33,355 nt of DNA from Flavobacteriaceae bacterium (lineage in GTDB: Bacteria > Bacteroidota > Bacteroidia > Flavobacteriales > Flavobacteriaceae), in assembly GCA_030830625.1 (NCBI GenBank), contig JAURMQ010000082.1, positions 1 to 33,355 of the forward strand. Reading direction: 5' to 3'. This document shows positions 1 to 8,558 of the stretch, piece after piece. A model generated the notes under the pieces. The model did not search any database. It saw only the letters and a list, made by a program, of their open reading frames with translations, and had not been told where the DNA came from. The first letter of the stretch is position 1. Each line of letters opens with the position of its first letter. Made by a program: the position numbers and the translations under genes.

Positions 1-630
1 CAACCCAATTTCCTGTACAATTTTACTAACTTGGGTTATCAGAGTTATTGTGTAGCGCAAGAGGAGTTGGACCTGATGGAAAAACTCCACTTCGATTCAG
101 TCCGGCTGGGAGCTTTGTTAGACGATGTAAGACTGTCCGAACCCTTTTTTAGAGATGCGAATATGGCTGGATTTGATATGAAATCCCTCAGTTGGCAAGC
201 TACCAATCATCCTTCGGGCAACCCCAATGGAATTGATGCAAGAACCATGTGTGCGCTTGCTCGTTATGTTGGGATTAGCGATAAAATTCATATTTTCGGG
301 GTCTTTGAACTCCTAAATTCAAATATTTCTCATCAATTATTGGCACAAATCGTATGGTATTTTATAGAAGGTTATACCCGTAGATTTGATGAATATCCAG
401 TACTCACAAGTACTGGCTTCATCAGATATACAGTCGCTTTGTCAGATATTGAGTTGGTTTTTTACCAAAGCGAAAAGAGTGGTCGATGGTGGATGGAAAT
501 AATAAACCAAAACCATTTGAATAATAAAAATAAAACAACAGCGTTATTACCATGCACGCACCAAGATTATCTGGATGCTTGCGAGGATAAAATACCCGAT
601 AGATGGTGGAAGGCAACAAAAAGAATTTAG
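1..630 (+). CDS. Arginase-superfamily (formimidoylglutamase-like) hydrolase, 5' end missing
   Basis: The reading frame is open from base 1 and ends at 630, so about 209 C-terminal residues are present and the start lies outside the window. I recognise the C-terminal half of the ureohydrolase/arginase superfamily in its flavobacterial formimidoylglutamase-like form: an Asp-containing metal-site segment (RDANMAGFD), then NPNGIDARTMCALARYVGI, then the QIVWYFIEGY helix. The family hydrolyses guanidino or formimino groups at a binuclear Mn centre; the first metal motif would be upstream. The acidic segment departs from the classical SxDxDxxDP, so the substrate is uncertain and it may not be a true HutG. 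It lies directly upstream of gldK on the same strand, an arrangement I recall from other flavobacteria, but an exact -7 element between the two suggests gldK has its own promoter. Confidence 0.75.
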   Translation, partial: QPNFLYNFTNLGYQSYCVAQEELDLMEKLHFDSVRLGALLDDVRLSEPFFRDANMAGFDMKSLSWQATNHPSGNPNGIDARTMCALARYVGISDKIHIFGVFELLNSNISHQLLAQIVWYFIEGYTRRFDEYPVLTSTGFIRYTVALSDIELVFYQSEKSGRWWMEIINQNHLNNKNKTTALLPCTHQDYLDACEDKIPDRWWKATKRI

Positions 631-654
631 TAAAGTAAATGAAATATAAATTCC

Positions 655-662
655 TATTTTTG
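655..662 (+). promoter_or_regulatory. Candidate -7 promoter element for gldKLMN
   Basis: TATTTTTG is an exact match to the Bacteroidota -7 consensus TAnnTTTG. It lies in the gap between the arginase-family gene and gldK. No convincing -33 TTTG is seen at the usual 19-21 base spacing, so this rests on the -7 box and its position only. Confidence 0.45.
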
Positions 663-766
663 TCAATTGAACCTGCTAAGGGTTTTAATTTTGATATAGA
701 ATCATTAATATAGTGAAAAAATATTTAGTTTTACACTTATATAACCAACACCTTCTTTCGCGAATT

Positions 767-2146
767 GTGAAGAAAAGACTCCTTTTATTGTTTATAATAG
801 TATTAACCGTTCTCGGTTGTGGTAAGAAAAACAGAGGTGAGTTAATAGGGGTGAATCAAAAGAAATGGTTTCCCGAAAAACCCTATGGAATGACCCTCAT
901 TGAAGGCGGTGCTTTCATTATGGGTAAATCTGACGAAGACGTAGCCCGCTTGAATAACGCAGCTGCCAGAACCGTTACGGTTCCATCCTTCTACATGGAC
1001 GAGACCGAAATTACTAATGGCGAATACCGTCAGTTTGTGAATTGGGTAAAAGATTCGGTTACTATGGCGCTTTTGGCCAGAAAGGCCGATGAATTGGAAT
1101 TGGGGGAGGACAATACCGATGGTATTGGAGAATTTTCCTTTAAAGACGCCGATACTGCAGATTTGAATGAGTTTCAAAAGTACATGCGTGCCAATTACTA
1201 TGATCTTAGCGAAGACATCTACGCAGGAAGACCTCTGAACTGGGATAACGATATCTATTGGGAAACGGGGGATTATCCCGATCAAGCCTATGCCGAAGTA
1301 TTAGATTCTATGTATCTCCCTCCCGAGTTATGGTACAACGGAGAAATGAAAATTGATGTGTCCAAACTGATTTACAAATATACTTGGTTTGATGCAGAAG
1401 GTGCGGCAGCAGAGTCCAAAAGAACACGTCAAAAATTTATTGATCGAAAACCCTATATCAAGCAAGAAGAAATTCAGATTTACCCTGATACTACTGTATG
1501 GATCAAGGACTTTATTTATTCCTATAACGAACCCATGCACAACGATTATTTCTCTCATCCTGCTTTTCAAGACTATCCGGTTGTTGGAATTTCATGGGTG
1601 CAGGCTTCAGCATTTTGCAATTGGAGAACACATTATAAAAATAGTTATCAAAAATCTAAAGGGAAGCCGTTGGTGAATAATTTCAGACTTCCGAGTGAAG
1701 CCGAGTGGGAATATGCTGCTCGTGGAGGAATACCCTCTGGAACCTACCCATGGGGTGGGCCGTATTTGCTGAATGACAGAGCGTGTTTTTTGGCCAACTT
1801 TAAACCGCTCAGGGGAGATTATGCAGCCGACCAAGCGGTGTATACTGTCGAAGCTAAATCCTATTTGCCCAACGATTTTAACCTCTACAATATGGCCGGT
1901 AATGTTTCGGAGTGGACCAGTTCCTCCTACGACTCAGGGGCCTATGAGTACGTATCTTCTCTCAATCCTAATATGTCCCTAAAAACCGAATCCCGAAAAG
2001 TAGTTAGAGGGGGGTCATGGAAAGATGTAGCCTATTATCTAAGAGTCAGTTCAAGAGATTATGAGTATTCTGATACGGCGAGAAGCTACATTGGTTTTAG
2101 AACTGTTCAGGATTATCTAGGTACCTCTAAAGTTAAAATTAAATAA
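767..2146 (+). CDS. gldK: Gliding motility / T9SS lipoprotein GldK
   Basis: GldK (PorK in Porphyromonas) is an outer-membrane-anchored lipoprotein that forms the periplasmic ring of the type IX secretion and gliding machine with GldN. The frame opens with GTG at 713, but a second in-frame GTG at 767 gives a compact lipoprotein signal, hydrophobic and ending LTVLGC, so I take 767 (459 aa). The body is an FGE/SUMF1-type fold: GGAFIMG, the FYMDETEITNGEYRQF segment, RLPSEAEWEYAARGG, MAGNVSEWTSS, VVRGGSW and a final YIGFRTV. A GldK-typical insertion of roughly 150 residues separates the ETEITNGEYRQF part from PVVGISW. Where true formylglycine-generating enzymes carry their catalytic Cys, this protein reads RVSSRDYEYS, so the fold is presumably structural. 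It is the first gene of a tight gldKLMN operon. Confidence 0.95.
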   Translation: MKKRLLLLFIIVLTVLGCGKKNRGELIGVNQKKWFPEKPYGMTLIEGGAFIMGKSDEDVARLNNAAARTVTVPSFYMDETEITNGEYRQFVNWVKDSVTMALLARKADELELGEDNTDGIGEFSFKDADTADLNEFQKYMRANYYDLSEDIYAGRPLNWDNDIYWETGDYPDQAYAEVLDSMYLPPELWYNGEMKIDVSKLIYKYTWFDAEGAAAESKRTRQKFIDRKPYIKQEEIQIYPDTTVWIKDFIYSYNEPMHNDYFSHPAFQDYPVVGISWVQASAFCNWRTHYKNSYQKSKGKPLVNNFRLPSEAEWEYAARGGIPSGTYPWGGPYLLNDRACFLANFKPLRGDYAADQAVYTVEAKSYLPNDFNLYNMAGNVSEWTSSSYDSGAYEYVSSLNPNMSLKTESRKVVRGGSWKDVAYYLRVSSRDYEYSDTARSYIGFRTVQDYLGTSKVKIK

Positions 2147-2186
2147 ACAAAGACCATAAATTTAGTACAACTATAAAACAATACAA

Positions 2187-2831
2187 ATGGAAGATCAATT
2201 ATTGAAAAAAAGATTAAGAGGAAAAGTAGCGATGCATATGCTATTTGGTTTGGGAGGAGCAGTTGTAATTATCGGTGCACTTTTCAAAATTCTTCACTTA
2301 GAAATAGGCCCCATTACTGGAGGTTTGGTTCTGGGATTAGGTTTGGGAACCGAAGCACTTATTTTTACAGTATCTGCTTTGAATACAGGTGAGATCAAAG
2401 AAGAACACGATGACTTTGTAAAAAAGCTAAAAGGGGGAGCTCAAAAAGCCACTGGAGGTGGAGAATCTGGACTGTCTTCTAAAATCGATGAAATACTTAA
2501 AGAAGCCAAAATAGATGTCGCTTTGATGAATAATCTCACTAAGAGTATTAAAAATCTTGAAGCTTCAGCACAGGCTTTGACTCCTGCGGCAGATGCGGTT
2601 TCATCATCATCAAGTTACAGCCAGCAACTGGTTGTTGCCACTCAAAAATTGGAGCAACTCAACAAAGTCTATGCTGAGCAAGTCAATTCTTCTGGGAACC
2701 ATGCGGCTTTCAACGATAAAATTGCTGAAAATGCAGACAAACTCAAACAACAAATGGAAGCATTATCTTCCAATTTAGCGTCATTGAATCAAGTGTACAA
2801 TGGTATGCTCAATGCAATGAATAAAAAATAA
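2187..2831 (+). CDS. gldL: Gliding motility / T9SS motor protein GldL
   Basis: GldL is the cytoplasmic-membrane stator of the proton-driven GldLM motor that powers type IX secretion and gliding. The 214-residue protein has two N-terminal transmembrane helices (about residues 15-34 and 42-64) followed by a long soluble cytoplasmic tail rich in Ala, Lys and Gln, with coiled-coil character from about residue 115 on. The buried acid in helix 2, Glu56 in GTEALIF, corresponds by context to the Glu of Flavobacterium johnsoniae GldL that is needed for proton coupling. The ATG at 2187 is 40 bases after the gldK stop, and gldM follows after 9 bases, so the genes are surely co-transcribed. Confidence 0.95.
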   Translation: MEDQLLKKRLRGKVAMHMLFGLGGAVVIIGALFKILHLEIGPITGGLVLGLGLGTEALIFTVSALNTGEIKEEHDDFVKKLKGGAQKATGGGESGLSSKIDEILKEAKIDVALMNNLTKSIKNLEASAQALTPAADAVSSSSSYSQQLVVATQKLEQLNKVYAEQVNSSGNHAAFNDKIAENADKLKQQMEALSSNLASLNQVYNGMLNAMNKK

Positions 2832-2840
2832 GATAGAAAA

Positions 2841-4421
2841 ATGGCTGGAGCTAAAGAAACACCCAGACAGAAACTCATCAGTTTGATGTATTTGGTATTC
2901 ATTACCATGCTTGCTTTGAATGTAAGTAAGGAGGTCTTAGATGGTTTTGGCCAAATGTATGTCAAAATTACAGATGCCAATTCTAGGGTAGCAGATAGTA
3001 ATAATAATCTTTACGAAAATATTGCTGTAAATGCTGTTGAAAAAGGAGGTAAGTGGATAGGTCACGACCGCACGGGAAAAGAAATAAAAAGGGTTTCTGA
3101 TGAATTTTACACCAGAATCTCTGAGATCATTGAAACAATAACTGAAAAACAACGAGAAAAAGATCCTGATTTGAAAGAATATGCTCAGATGGACAAAGGA
3201 GAAAGCCTCGATGTAATCTTTTTTAAAGAAGGATCGGATGAGGCGGCTACTGAGTTTCTGGACATGATCAAAAATTATAAAATGAGGGTCATTCAAGTTT
3301 TTGGAAGTCAATATCCGGAGTACATCGAAATGGTTGAAGCTCGTTTTTTTACAGGCGACGAAAATGATAATATTATCAATAGAGACGGACAAGAAGAACC
3401 TTGGTTCAATTCCAATTATCAAGGCTTTCCCTTGGTCTCCTCTTTGGCAAAGTTTTCGATGATGCAAAATGATATCCGACAGACAGAACATGACGTATTG
3501 ATTACCCTTATGGGGAAAGAACTCAAAATGTCTTCTACGGTAAATGAATCCAACTACATCAGTTTGTTGAAAACGGAAAAGGGCGCATACTATCAAGGAG
3601 AAACTTTTGATGGGAGTATTGTTTTAGGTAGAAAAGGGGGGGCTCAAAATCCCAATCGAGTGGATCTGACCATTGACGGAAGACCCCTCACAGAGAATGA
3701 TTACGAGCTTATTGCTGGAGGAATACAATTAAAGGTAGGTGCTGGAAATCCTGGAGACCATGAGATTAAAGGAAGTTTGGTTTTCCTCAATGAAGGGGTT
3801 GAATCTAAGATTCCTGTGAATCAATCTTTTGCGGTCATTGCTAAACCCAATTCAGCGGTAATTTCTGCCGATAAGATGAATGTGGTGTATCGCGGTGTCG
3901 AAAATCCCATGACCATCTCTATCCCGGGTATTCCTGACAATAAAGTAAGTGCCTCTGCACCTGGACTCGTTAAGGTAAGAGGGAGTAAGTACAACATGAT
4001 CCCTGGGCAAGGAAGAGAAATTAATATCTCTGCGAGCGGAAGTTTACCCGACGGTCAAAGAGTTTCTACGACTACCACCTTTAGAATCAAAGATATTCCC
4101 GCTCCACAAGGAACAGTGAGAAAACAATCAGGTTCTATCTCTATTCCTAAAGCCAGTTTGGAAATTTCTTCTATCGGTGCAATTTTGGAAGATTTTGATT
4201 TTGACATTACCCTTCAAACGGTAAGTTTTAAATTCAAAGTTCCAGGCCAACCGACCATCAGTATTAACGGAGACAAACTGGATGCTCGAGCCAAAAGTGC
4301 CTTGAGAAGAGCTAAGAGTGGACAGTCGGTTCAGATTTTCGACATCAAGGTGGTTAACCCAAAAAACCCATCTTATAAATTCAAGAAAATATCACCTGTG
4401 ATTTGTGAGTTGGTCAACTAA
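2841..4421 (+). CDS. gldM: Gliding motility / T9SS motor protein GldM
   Basis: GldM is the periplasm-spanning rotor partner of GldL. The N-terminus MAGAKETPRQKL leads into a single transmembrane helix (about residues 14-34, LISLMYLVFITMLALNV). Arg9, just before the helix, matches the Arg of F. johnsoniae GldM that pairs with the GldL glutamate. After the helix come the four periplasmic domains typical of the family: a helical D1 (about 35-225) and Ig-like D2-D4 to the end, including the GRKGGAQNPNRVDLTIDG region. At 526 residues it is close to the usual length (about 515). The ATG at 2841 follows the gldL stop by 9 bases, and no truncation is seen. Confidence 0.96.
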   Translation: MAGAKETPRQKLISLMYLVFITMLALNVSKEVLDGFGQMYVKITDANSRVADSNNNLYENIAVNAVEKGGKWIGHDRTGKEIKRVSDEFYTRISEIIETITEKQREKDPDLKEYAQMDKGESLDVIFFKEGSDEAATEFLDMIKNYKMRVIQVFGSQYPEYIEMVEARFFTGDENDNIINRDGQEEPWFNSNYQGFPLVSSLAKFSMMQNDIRQTEHDVLITLMGKELKMSSTVNESNYISLLKTEKGAYYQGETFDGSIVLGRKGGAQNPNRVDLTIDGRPLTENDYELIAGGIQLKVGAGNPGDHEIKGSLVFLNEGVESKIPVNQSFAVIAKPNSAVISADKMNVVYRGVENPMTISIPGIPDNKVSASAPGLVKVRGSKYNMIPGQGREINISASGSLPDGQRVSTTTTFRIKDIPAPQGTVRKQSGSISIPKASLEISSIGAILEDFDFDITLQTVSFKFKVPGQPTISINGDKLDARAKSALRRAKSGQSVQIFDIKVVNPKNPSYKFKKISPVICELVN

Positions 4422-4434
4422 TTATTATAAAGTC

Positions 4435-5337
4435 ATGAGCCGAGCTTTTTCTCTTTTATCATTAATCACCTTTATCGTCGGAGGAATTCTTTCCGTGAAT
4501 GGTCAAGCCAATCTTTTGAATGCAAGAGTGCCGCAAGACATAGGAAGTCTTAATGATCAACAGAGAGAAACAAATGATGAAACCCCATTGGCTTATGGAT
4601 ATGTTGACGATAGAGACGTAATGTGGTCCAAGACGGTTTGGGAAATCATTGATTTGGATGAAAGGGTTAATTTTCCTTATTACTATCCAACAGATACGCT
4701 CAACTTAGGACCGGAGAGAAGATCCCTTTTTGACGTGCTCAAAAAAAATCTCAGCAATAACAATATCAAGGAAGTTTACAAATCTGCTTATTTCCATGAA
4801 AAACTGACCTATGAAGAAATTCAGGAAAGATTGGTGGCGGTAGATACCACCGATGCAGGATATGAACAATTCAACGCAGATGGTTTTGTAGATCCTCAAT
4901 TCATTGAGCGCAGACGAATTACTGCAGCCGAGATCCGACAATATAAGATCAAAGGAACATGGTACGTTGACAAGCGATTGGGTGAACTCAAATATCGATT
5001 GTTAGCCCTTTGCCCTGTTGCACCCGATGTTGCCGTCAAAACTGCCAATGGGGAACAGGAAGATTTGGTCGAACTATTCTGGGTTTGGTTCCCAGATGCT
5101 AGGTTGTCTTTGAACAAAAATAAAGTGTTTAACAGTAGAAATTCCTCACAGCCTATTACCTACGACCATCTATTGAATTCAAGAAGATTCAGTTCTACCA
5201 TTTACAAAGAAGAAAATGTGTATGAGGATCGAGAGGTGAAGGATTACATTTATGAGGACGCTTTGAGAATGTTGTTAGAATCTGAAAAAATTAAATCTGA
5301 AATTCGTGATTTCGAACAAGACTTGTGGAACAATTAA
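4435..5337 (+). CDS. gldN: Gliding motility / T9SS periplasmic protein GldN
   Basis: GldN (PorN) is a periplasmic protein that binds GldK and forms the ring contacting the tips of GldM. The frame is open from a GTG at 4405 inside the end of gldM, but ATG at 4435 begins a clear type I signal peptide (hydrophobic LLSLITFIVGGIL, then SVNGQA), so I choose 4435 (300 aa). The mature part shows GldN hallmarks: DRDVMWSKTVWEIIDLDERVN, FPYYYPTD near the start, the IKGTWYVDKRLGELKYRLL block and VELFWVWFPDAR. It is the last gene of the gldKLMN operon, starting 13 bases after the gldM stop and followed within 30 bases by a strong terminator. No gldO duplicate is present. Confidence 0.95.
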   Translation: MSRAFSLLSLITFIVGGILSVNGQANLLNARVPQDIGSLNDQQRETNDETPLAYGYVDDRDVMWSKTVWEIIDLDERVNFPYYYPTDTLNLGPERRSLFDVLKKNLSNNNIKEVYKSAYFHEKLTYEEIQERLVAVDTTDAGYEQFNADGFVDPQFIERRRITAAEIRQYKIKGTWYVDKRLGELKYRLLALCPVAPDVAVKTANGEQEDLVELFWVWFPDARLSLNKNKVFNSRNSSQPITYDHLLNSRRFSSTIYKEENVYEDREVKDYIYEDALRMLLESEKIKSEIRDFEQDLWNN

Positions 5338-5357
5338 ACACAAAACCCTATAATTTT

Positions 5358-5390
5358 AAAGCGTTATCTTTTGGTAACGCTTTTTTTGTT
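5358..5390 (+). terminator. Rho-independent terminator after gldN
   Basis: A perfect 9-bp stem (AAAGCGTTA paired with TAACGCTTT) with an 8-base loop, followed by a T-run from 5381. It ends the gldKLMN operon. The T-run reaches almost to the ATG of the next gene at 5393. Confidence 0.88.
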
Positions 5391-5392
5391 TT

Positions 5393-6451
5393 ATGAAAAT
5401 TGATACGCTTATTGTCGGTTTTGGGATTGCCGGAATGAATTACTCTGAGCAATTGCGAAGACGTAAAAAAAGCTTTGTGGTAATGGCTCCCAGCGAGAAA
5501 AGTGCCTCTCACATGGCTGCGGGTATTATTAATCCAACTGTTTTAAAACGATTCAAACCCGTTTGGAAAGCCGAAGAATTTTTAAACTATGCTCTCCCTT
5601 TTTATGATGAGTTAGAAGCATTGGTTCAAACCAATGTAATTCATCTTCTACCTATACACAGAATACTGAACAGCATACAAGAGCAAAATGAATGGGGCAT
5701 TGCTGCTTCAGTTCCTCCTCTTGACAACTACTTAAATAAAGAATTGGTTACGGCTAAAAAACATCTTGGTATCGTCGCTCCTTTTGCTTATGGTGAGCTC
5801 ATTCAGACTGCCAGGGTTGACAATGAAGTGCTTTTGACCCTCTACCAAAAAAAAATGATTCCCGATCAGTTTGTAGAACACAAATTAAACCATCAGGCAC
5901 TAGAAATTCATAAGGAGTATATTAAATATCAGGATATTCAAGCAGATAAGATTGTTTTTTGTGAGGGGTATCAGGGGATAAAAAATCCTTATTTTAATTA
6001 TTTGCCCTTGATGGGCTCTAAAGGGGAAATTCTCGTGATTGAGTGCGACACGCTCAATGAGGAGGTTATTTTTAAAGGGCCTATTTTTTTATCCCCTATG
6101 GGAGAGCATAAGTTTTGGGTAGGAGCTACTTTTGACAGAGTAGATAAAACCACTCAAGTAACTGAAATAGGGAAGCATTGGTTGCTTTCAAAGCTCAATC
6201 AATTTTTGAAATCTCCTTTCCAAATCCTTCAACATAAAGCTCAGATTCGAGCAACAGTAAGCGACAGGAGACCTTTATTGGGAAGGCATCCTCGATATGA
6301 CAATGTATATGTTTTGAATGGATTAGGTACGCGAGGCGTATTGATGTCTCCCTTGTTGTCCCACTGGCTTTTCGAGTTTATAGAAATTAACCAAAAACTA
6401 CCCCCAGAAGCCGATATAAAACGTTTTGAAAATAAGTATTTTCGCAACTGA
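5393..6451 (+). CDS. FAD-dependent oxidoreductase of the DAO (amino-acid oxidase-like) family
   Basis: A 352-residue cytosolic flavoprotein. The N-terminal dinucleotide-binding motif GFGIAG occupies residues 9-14, which fixes the start at this ATG. The protein continues with a DAO-type substrate domain and ends with RATVSDRRPLLGRHP and VLNGLGTRGVLMSPLLSHW, the C-terminal FAD-contact signature of the DadA/ThiO/GlpD-like family (PF01266). The substrate cannot be told from sequence. Homologues lie next to gldN in other flavobacteria, to my recollection, but no motility role follows from that. The gene is separated from gldN by a strong terminator whose T-tract ends 2 bases before the start codon. 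An ABC-F gene follows 10 bases downstream, so the two probably share a transcript. Confidence 0.85.
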   Translation: MKIDTLIVGFGIAGMNYSEQLRRRKKSFVVMAPSEKSASHMAAGIINPTVLKRFKPVWKAEEFLNYALPFYDELEALVQTNVIHLLPIHRILNSIQEQNEWGIAASVPPLDNYLNKELVTAKKHLGIVAPFAYGELIQTARVDNEVLLTLYQKKMIPDQFVEHKLNHQALEIHKEYIKYQDIQADKIVFCEGYQGIKNPYFNYLPLMGSKGEILVIECDTLNEEVIFKGPIFLSPMGEHKFWVGATFDRVDKTTQVTEIGKHWLLSKLNQFLKSPFQILQHKAQIRATVSDRRPLLGRHPRYDNVYVLNGLGTRGVLMSPLLSHWLFEFIEINQKLPPEADIKRFENKYFRN

Positions 6452-6461
6452 AAAATGAACC

Positions 6462-8372
6462 ATGCTTGATGTTCAAAATTTAGGGGTTTCTTTTGGTGGA
6501 GAAGTGCTTTTTGAAAGCCTATCTTTCAGAATCGGCCGTGGAGATCGGATTGGTCTCATCGGAAAAAATGGAGCCGGTAAGAGTACCTTACTCAAACTGT
6601 TGGCCGGAGAGAACAGTCCATCCGAAGGGGTGATGACGCTTGAAAAAAAGGCGACAATGGGGTATTTGCCTCAAGAACTGGAAGTGGAAAACCACCGAAC
6701 GGTATTGGAGGAAACCTTTCAAGCCTTTCCTGAAATTTTAAAAAATCAGTCCCGTCAAGAAGAAGTGGGCAAACTACTCAACACTCGAACCGATTACGAA
6801 AGCGAAGCCTATCAAGAACTCATTCAAGAGTTAAGTGATTTGGGAACCGAGTTTGATGTTTTGGGAGGGTATCAATACCAAGCACAGACGGAAAAAATAT
6901 TGGTTGGTCTGGGTTTTACTACCCAAGATTTTGATCAGTTGACCGCCACCTTTTCTGGAGGCTGGCGAATGCGAATTGAATTGGCAAAGATCCTTCTCAA
7001 ATCTCATGATCTTTTATTGCTTGACGAACCCACCAACCATTTGGATATTGACTCTATTGAGTGGTTGGAACAATTTTTAATGAAATACAAGGGATCTGTC
7101 ATTTTGGTGTCTCATGATATTATGTTTTTGGATCAGGTTACCAATCGTACGATAGAAATCGTCAATAAAAGACATTTTGATTTAAAAAAGTCTTACACCC
7201 AATTCATGACTTTCCGAGAGGAAATGCGTATTCAACAACAAGCGGCTCAAAAAAATCAAGAAAAGCAAATTGTTCAGACCGAAAAACTCATTGAACGTTT
7301 TAGAGCCAAAGCTTCTAAAGCCAGTATGGCTCAATCGTTGATGAAAAAATTAGATAAAGTGGAACGCATCGAAATTGATGCTGAGGAAACGGATGTTATG
7401 AAGCTTAAATTTCCCGTTGCCTTGCAGCCTGGAAAAATGATTTTTGAAACCAAAAATCTGGCAAAAAGCTATGGGGATAAAAAAGTATTAAACGACGTAG
7501 ATCTATTTATAGAAAGAGGAACCAAAATGGCTTTTGTAGGTCAAAACGGGCAAGGGAAATCTACCTTGGCCAAGTTGTTGGTTTCTGTGATTCAAGGAAC
7601 GGGCGATCTTAGATTGGGTCATAATGTTAAAATAGGCTATTTTGCTCAAAACCAGTCGGAAACCTTAGAAGCTTCAAAGACGGTCTTAGAGGTGGCTCAG
7701 GAGGCTGCTACAGCAGAAAACAGGACCAGAGTAAGAGACCTCTTGGGAGCATTTTTGTTCAAAGGAGACGCCGTTGACAAAAGAGTGAGTGTACTTTCTG
7801 GAGGAGAACGGAATCGATTGGCATTGTGCAAATTACTACTCCAACCCTTTAATGTATTGGTTATGGATGAGCCAACCAATCATTTGGACATTCAGACTAA
7901 AAAAATATTAAAAGAAGCACTTATCCATTTTGAGGGAACTCTTTTATTGGTTTCTCACGATCGCGATTTTCTGTCGGGTTTGTGTAATCAGGTACTAGAG
8001 TTTAAGGACGGGAAAACCAAACTTTATTTGGACGACGTCAACACCTATTTGGAAAACAAAAAACTCGATTCCTTAAAAGCTTTAGAAAAAACGGAGCGCA
8101 AAAGTAAATCTACCGATCTAAAAGAAAACGATTATGTACTTCAGAAAAAGGAAAAATCACTCAAAAATCAACTCAGTAAAGTCGAAGATCAGATTGCAAC
8201 ATTAGAGCGAGAAATTAAAGCCATTGATATGGAATTGGAAATTAATTATAATCAAACCATCAGTACGCCCGATTTTTTTGATCGCTATCAAGAGAAGAAA
8301 AAACGATTGACACAACATATGGAAAAGTGGGAGGGAATTGTGGCCTCACTTGAAAATCTAAACCAAAGCTAA
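6462..8372 (+). CDS. ABC-F family ATPase (Uup/YheS-like)
   Basis: A 636-residue soluble protein with two ABC domains and no membrane segments. Domain 1 has Walker A GKNGAGKST (34-42), signature FSGGWRMR and Walker B LLLLDEPTNHLD. Domain 2 has Walker A GQNGQGKST (about 360-368), signature LSGGERNR and Walker B VLVMDEPTNHLD. A charged linker of about 80 residues joins them, and a Lys/Glu-rich coiled-coil tail (about 565-625) resembles the Uup C-terminal domain. ABC-F proteins act on the ribosome and are not transporters: they bind near the E site and modulate translation or rescue stalled elongation. Which ABC-F subfamily this is, and whether it gives drug protection, cannot be read here. The stop overlaps the start of the next gene (TAATG), suggesting translational coupling. 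Confidence 0.93.
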   Translation: MLDVQNLGVSFGGEVLFESLSFRIGRGDRIGLIGKNGAGKSTLLKLLAGENSPSEGVMTLEKKATMGYLPQELEVENHRTVLEETFQAFPEILKNQSRQEEVGKLLNTRTDYESEAYQELIQELSDLGTEFDVLGGYQYQAQTEKILVGLGFTTQDFDQLTATFSGGWRMRIELAKILLKSHDLLLLDEPTNHLDIDSIEWLEQFLMKYKGSVILVSHDIMFLDQVTNRTIEIVNKRHFDLKKSYTQFMTFREEMRIQQQAAQKNQEKQIVQTEKLIERFRAKASKASMAQSLMKKLDKVERIEIDAEETDVMKLKFPVALQPGKMIFETKNLAKSYGDKKVLNDVDLFIERGTKMAFVGQNGQGKSTLAKLLVSVIQGTGDLRLGHNVKIGYFAQNQSETLEASKTVLEVAQEAATAENRTRVRDLLGAFLFKGDAVDKRVSVLSGGERNRLALCKLLLQPFNVLVMDEPTNHLDIQTKKILKEALIHFEGTLLLVSHDRDFLSGLCNQVLEFKDGKTKLYLDDVNTYLENKKLDSLKALEKTERKSKSTDLKENDYVLQKKEKSLKNQLSKVEDQIATLEREIKAIDMELEINYNQTISTPDFFDRYQEKKKRLTQHMEKWEGIVASLENLNQS

Positions 8373-8557
8373 TGTTTGAGCATTTCTTTCAATGTCCTTA
8401 TTGTTGGGAGGAAATCTCCATGTTATTGGATTCCTCATTGGTCCAAACAGAATATGTTGAAGACTGTGAAATATGTTGTAACCCAATCAATTTGGTATAT
8501 GGTTTTGAGGATCAAAATCTGACCCACTTCGAGGCCCAAAACTTAGATGAAAATTAA
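8372..8557 (+). CDS. CPXCG-motif cysteine-rich small protein
   Basis: A 61-residue acidic protein with two Cys knuckles: CPYCWEEIS (C8, C11) and DCEICCNPI (C32, C35, with C36 adjacent). This is the layout of the Cys_rich_CPXG family of putative zinc ribbons, whose function is unknown. The ATG overlaps the ABC-F stop codon by one base, so translation is probably coupled to the ABC-F protein. That pairing raises the possibility of a ribosome-linked role, which is inference. The stop codon lies 1 base from the stop of the convergent trxB. Confidence 0.85.
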   Translation: MFEHFFQCPYCWEEISMLLDSSLVQTEYVEDCEICCNPINLVYGFEDQNLTHFEAQNLDEN

Positions 8558-8558
8558 T

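Noticed and set aside
767-2146. Formylglycine-generating (sulfatase-activating) enzyme
   Set aside because: The fold matches, but the catalytic Cys region is replaced, there is a lipoprotein signal and a large insertion, and the gene is followed by gldLMN; it is GldK.
2937-3596. 219-codon open frame on the minus strand inside gldM
   Set aside because: It is fully antisense to a certain gldM, has a Phe/Ile-rich composition typical of antisense frames in AT-rich genes, and shows no recognisable domain.
6462-8372. ABC transporter ATPase
   Set aside because: Two ABC domains in one soluble chain with a charged linker, a coiled-coil tail and no permease gene nearby indicate an ABC-F translation factor, not a transporter.
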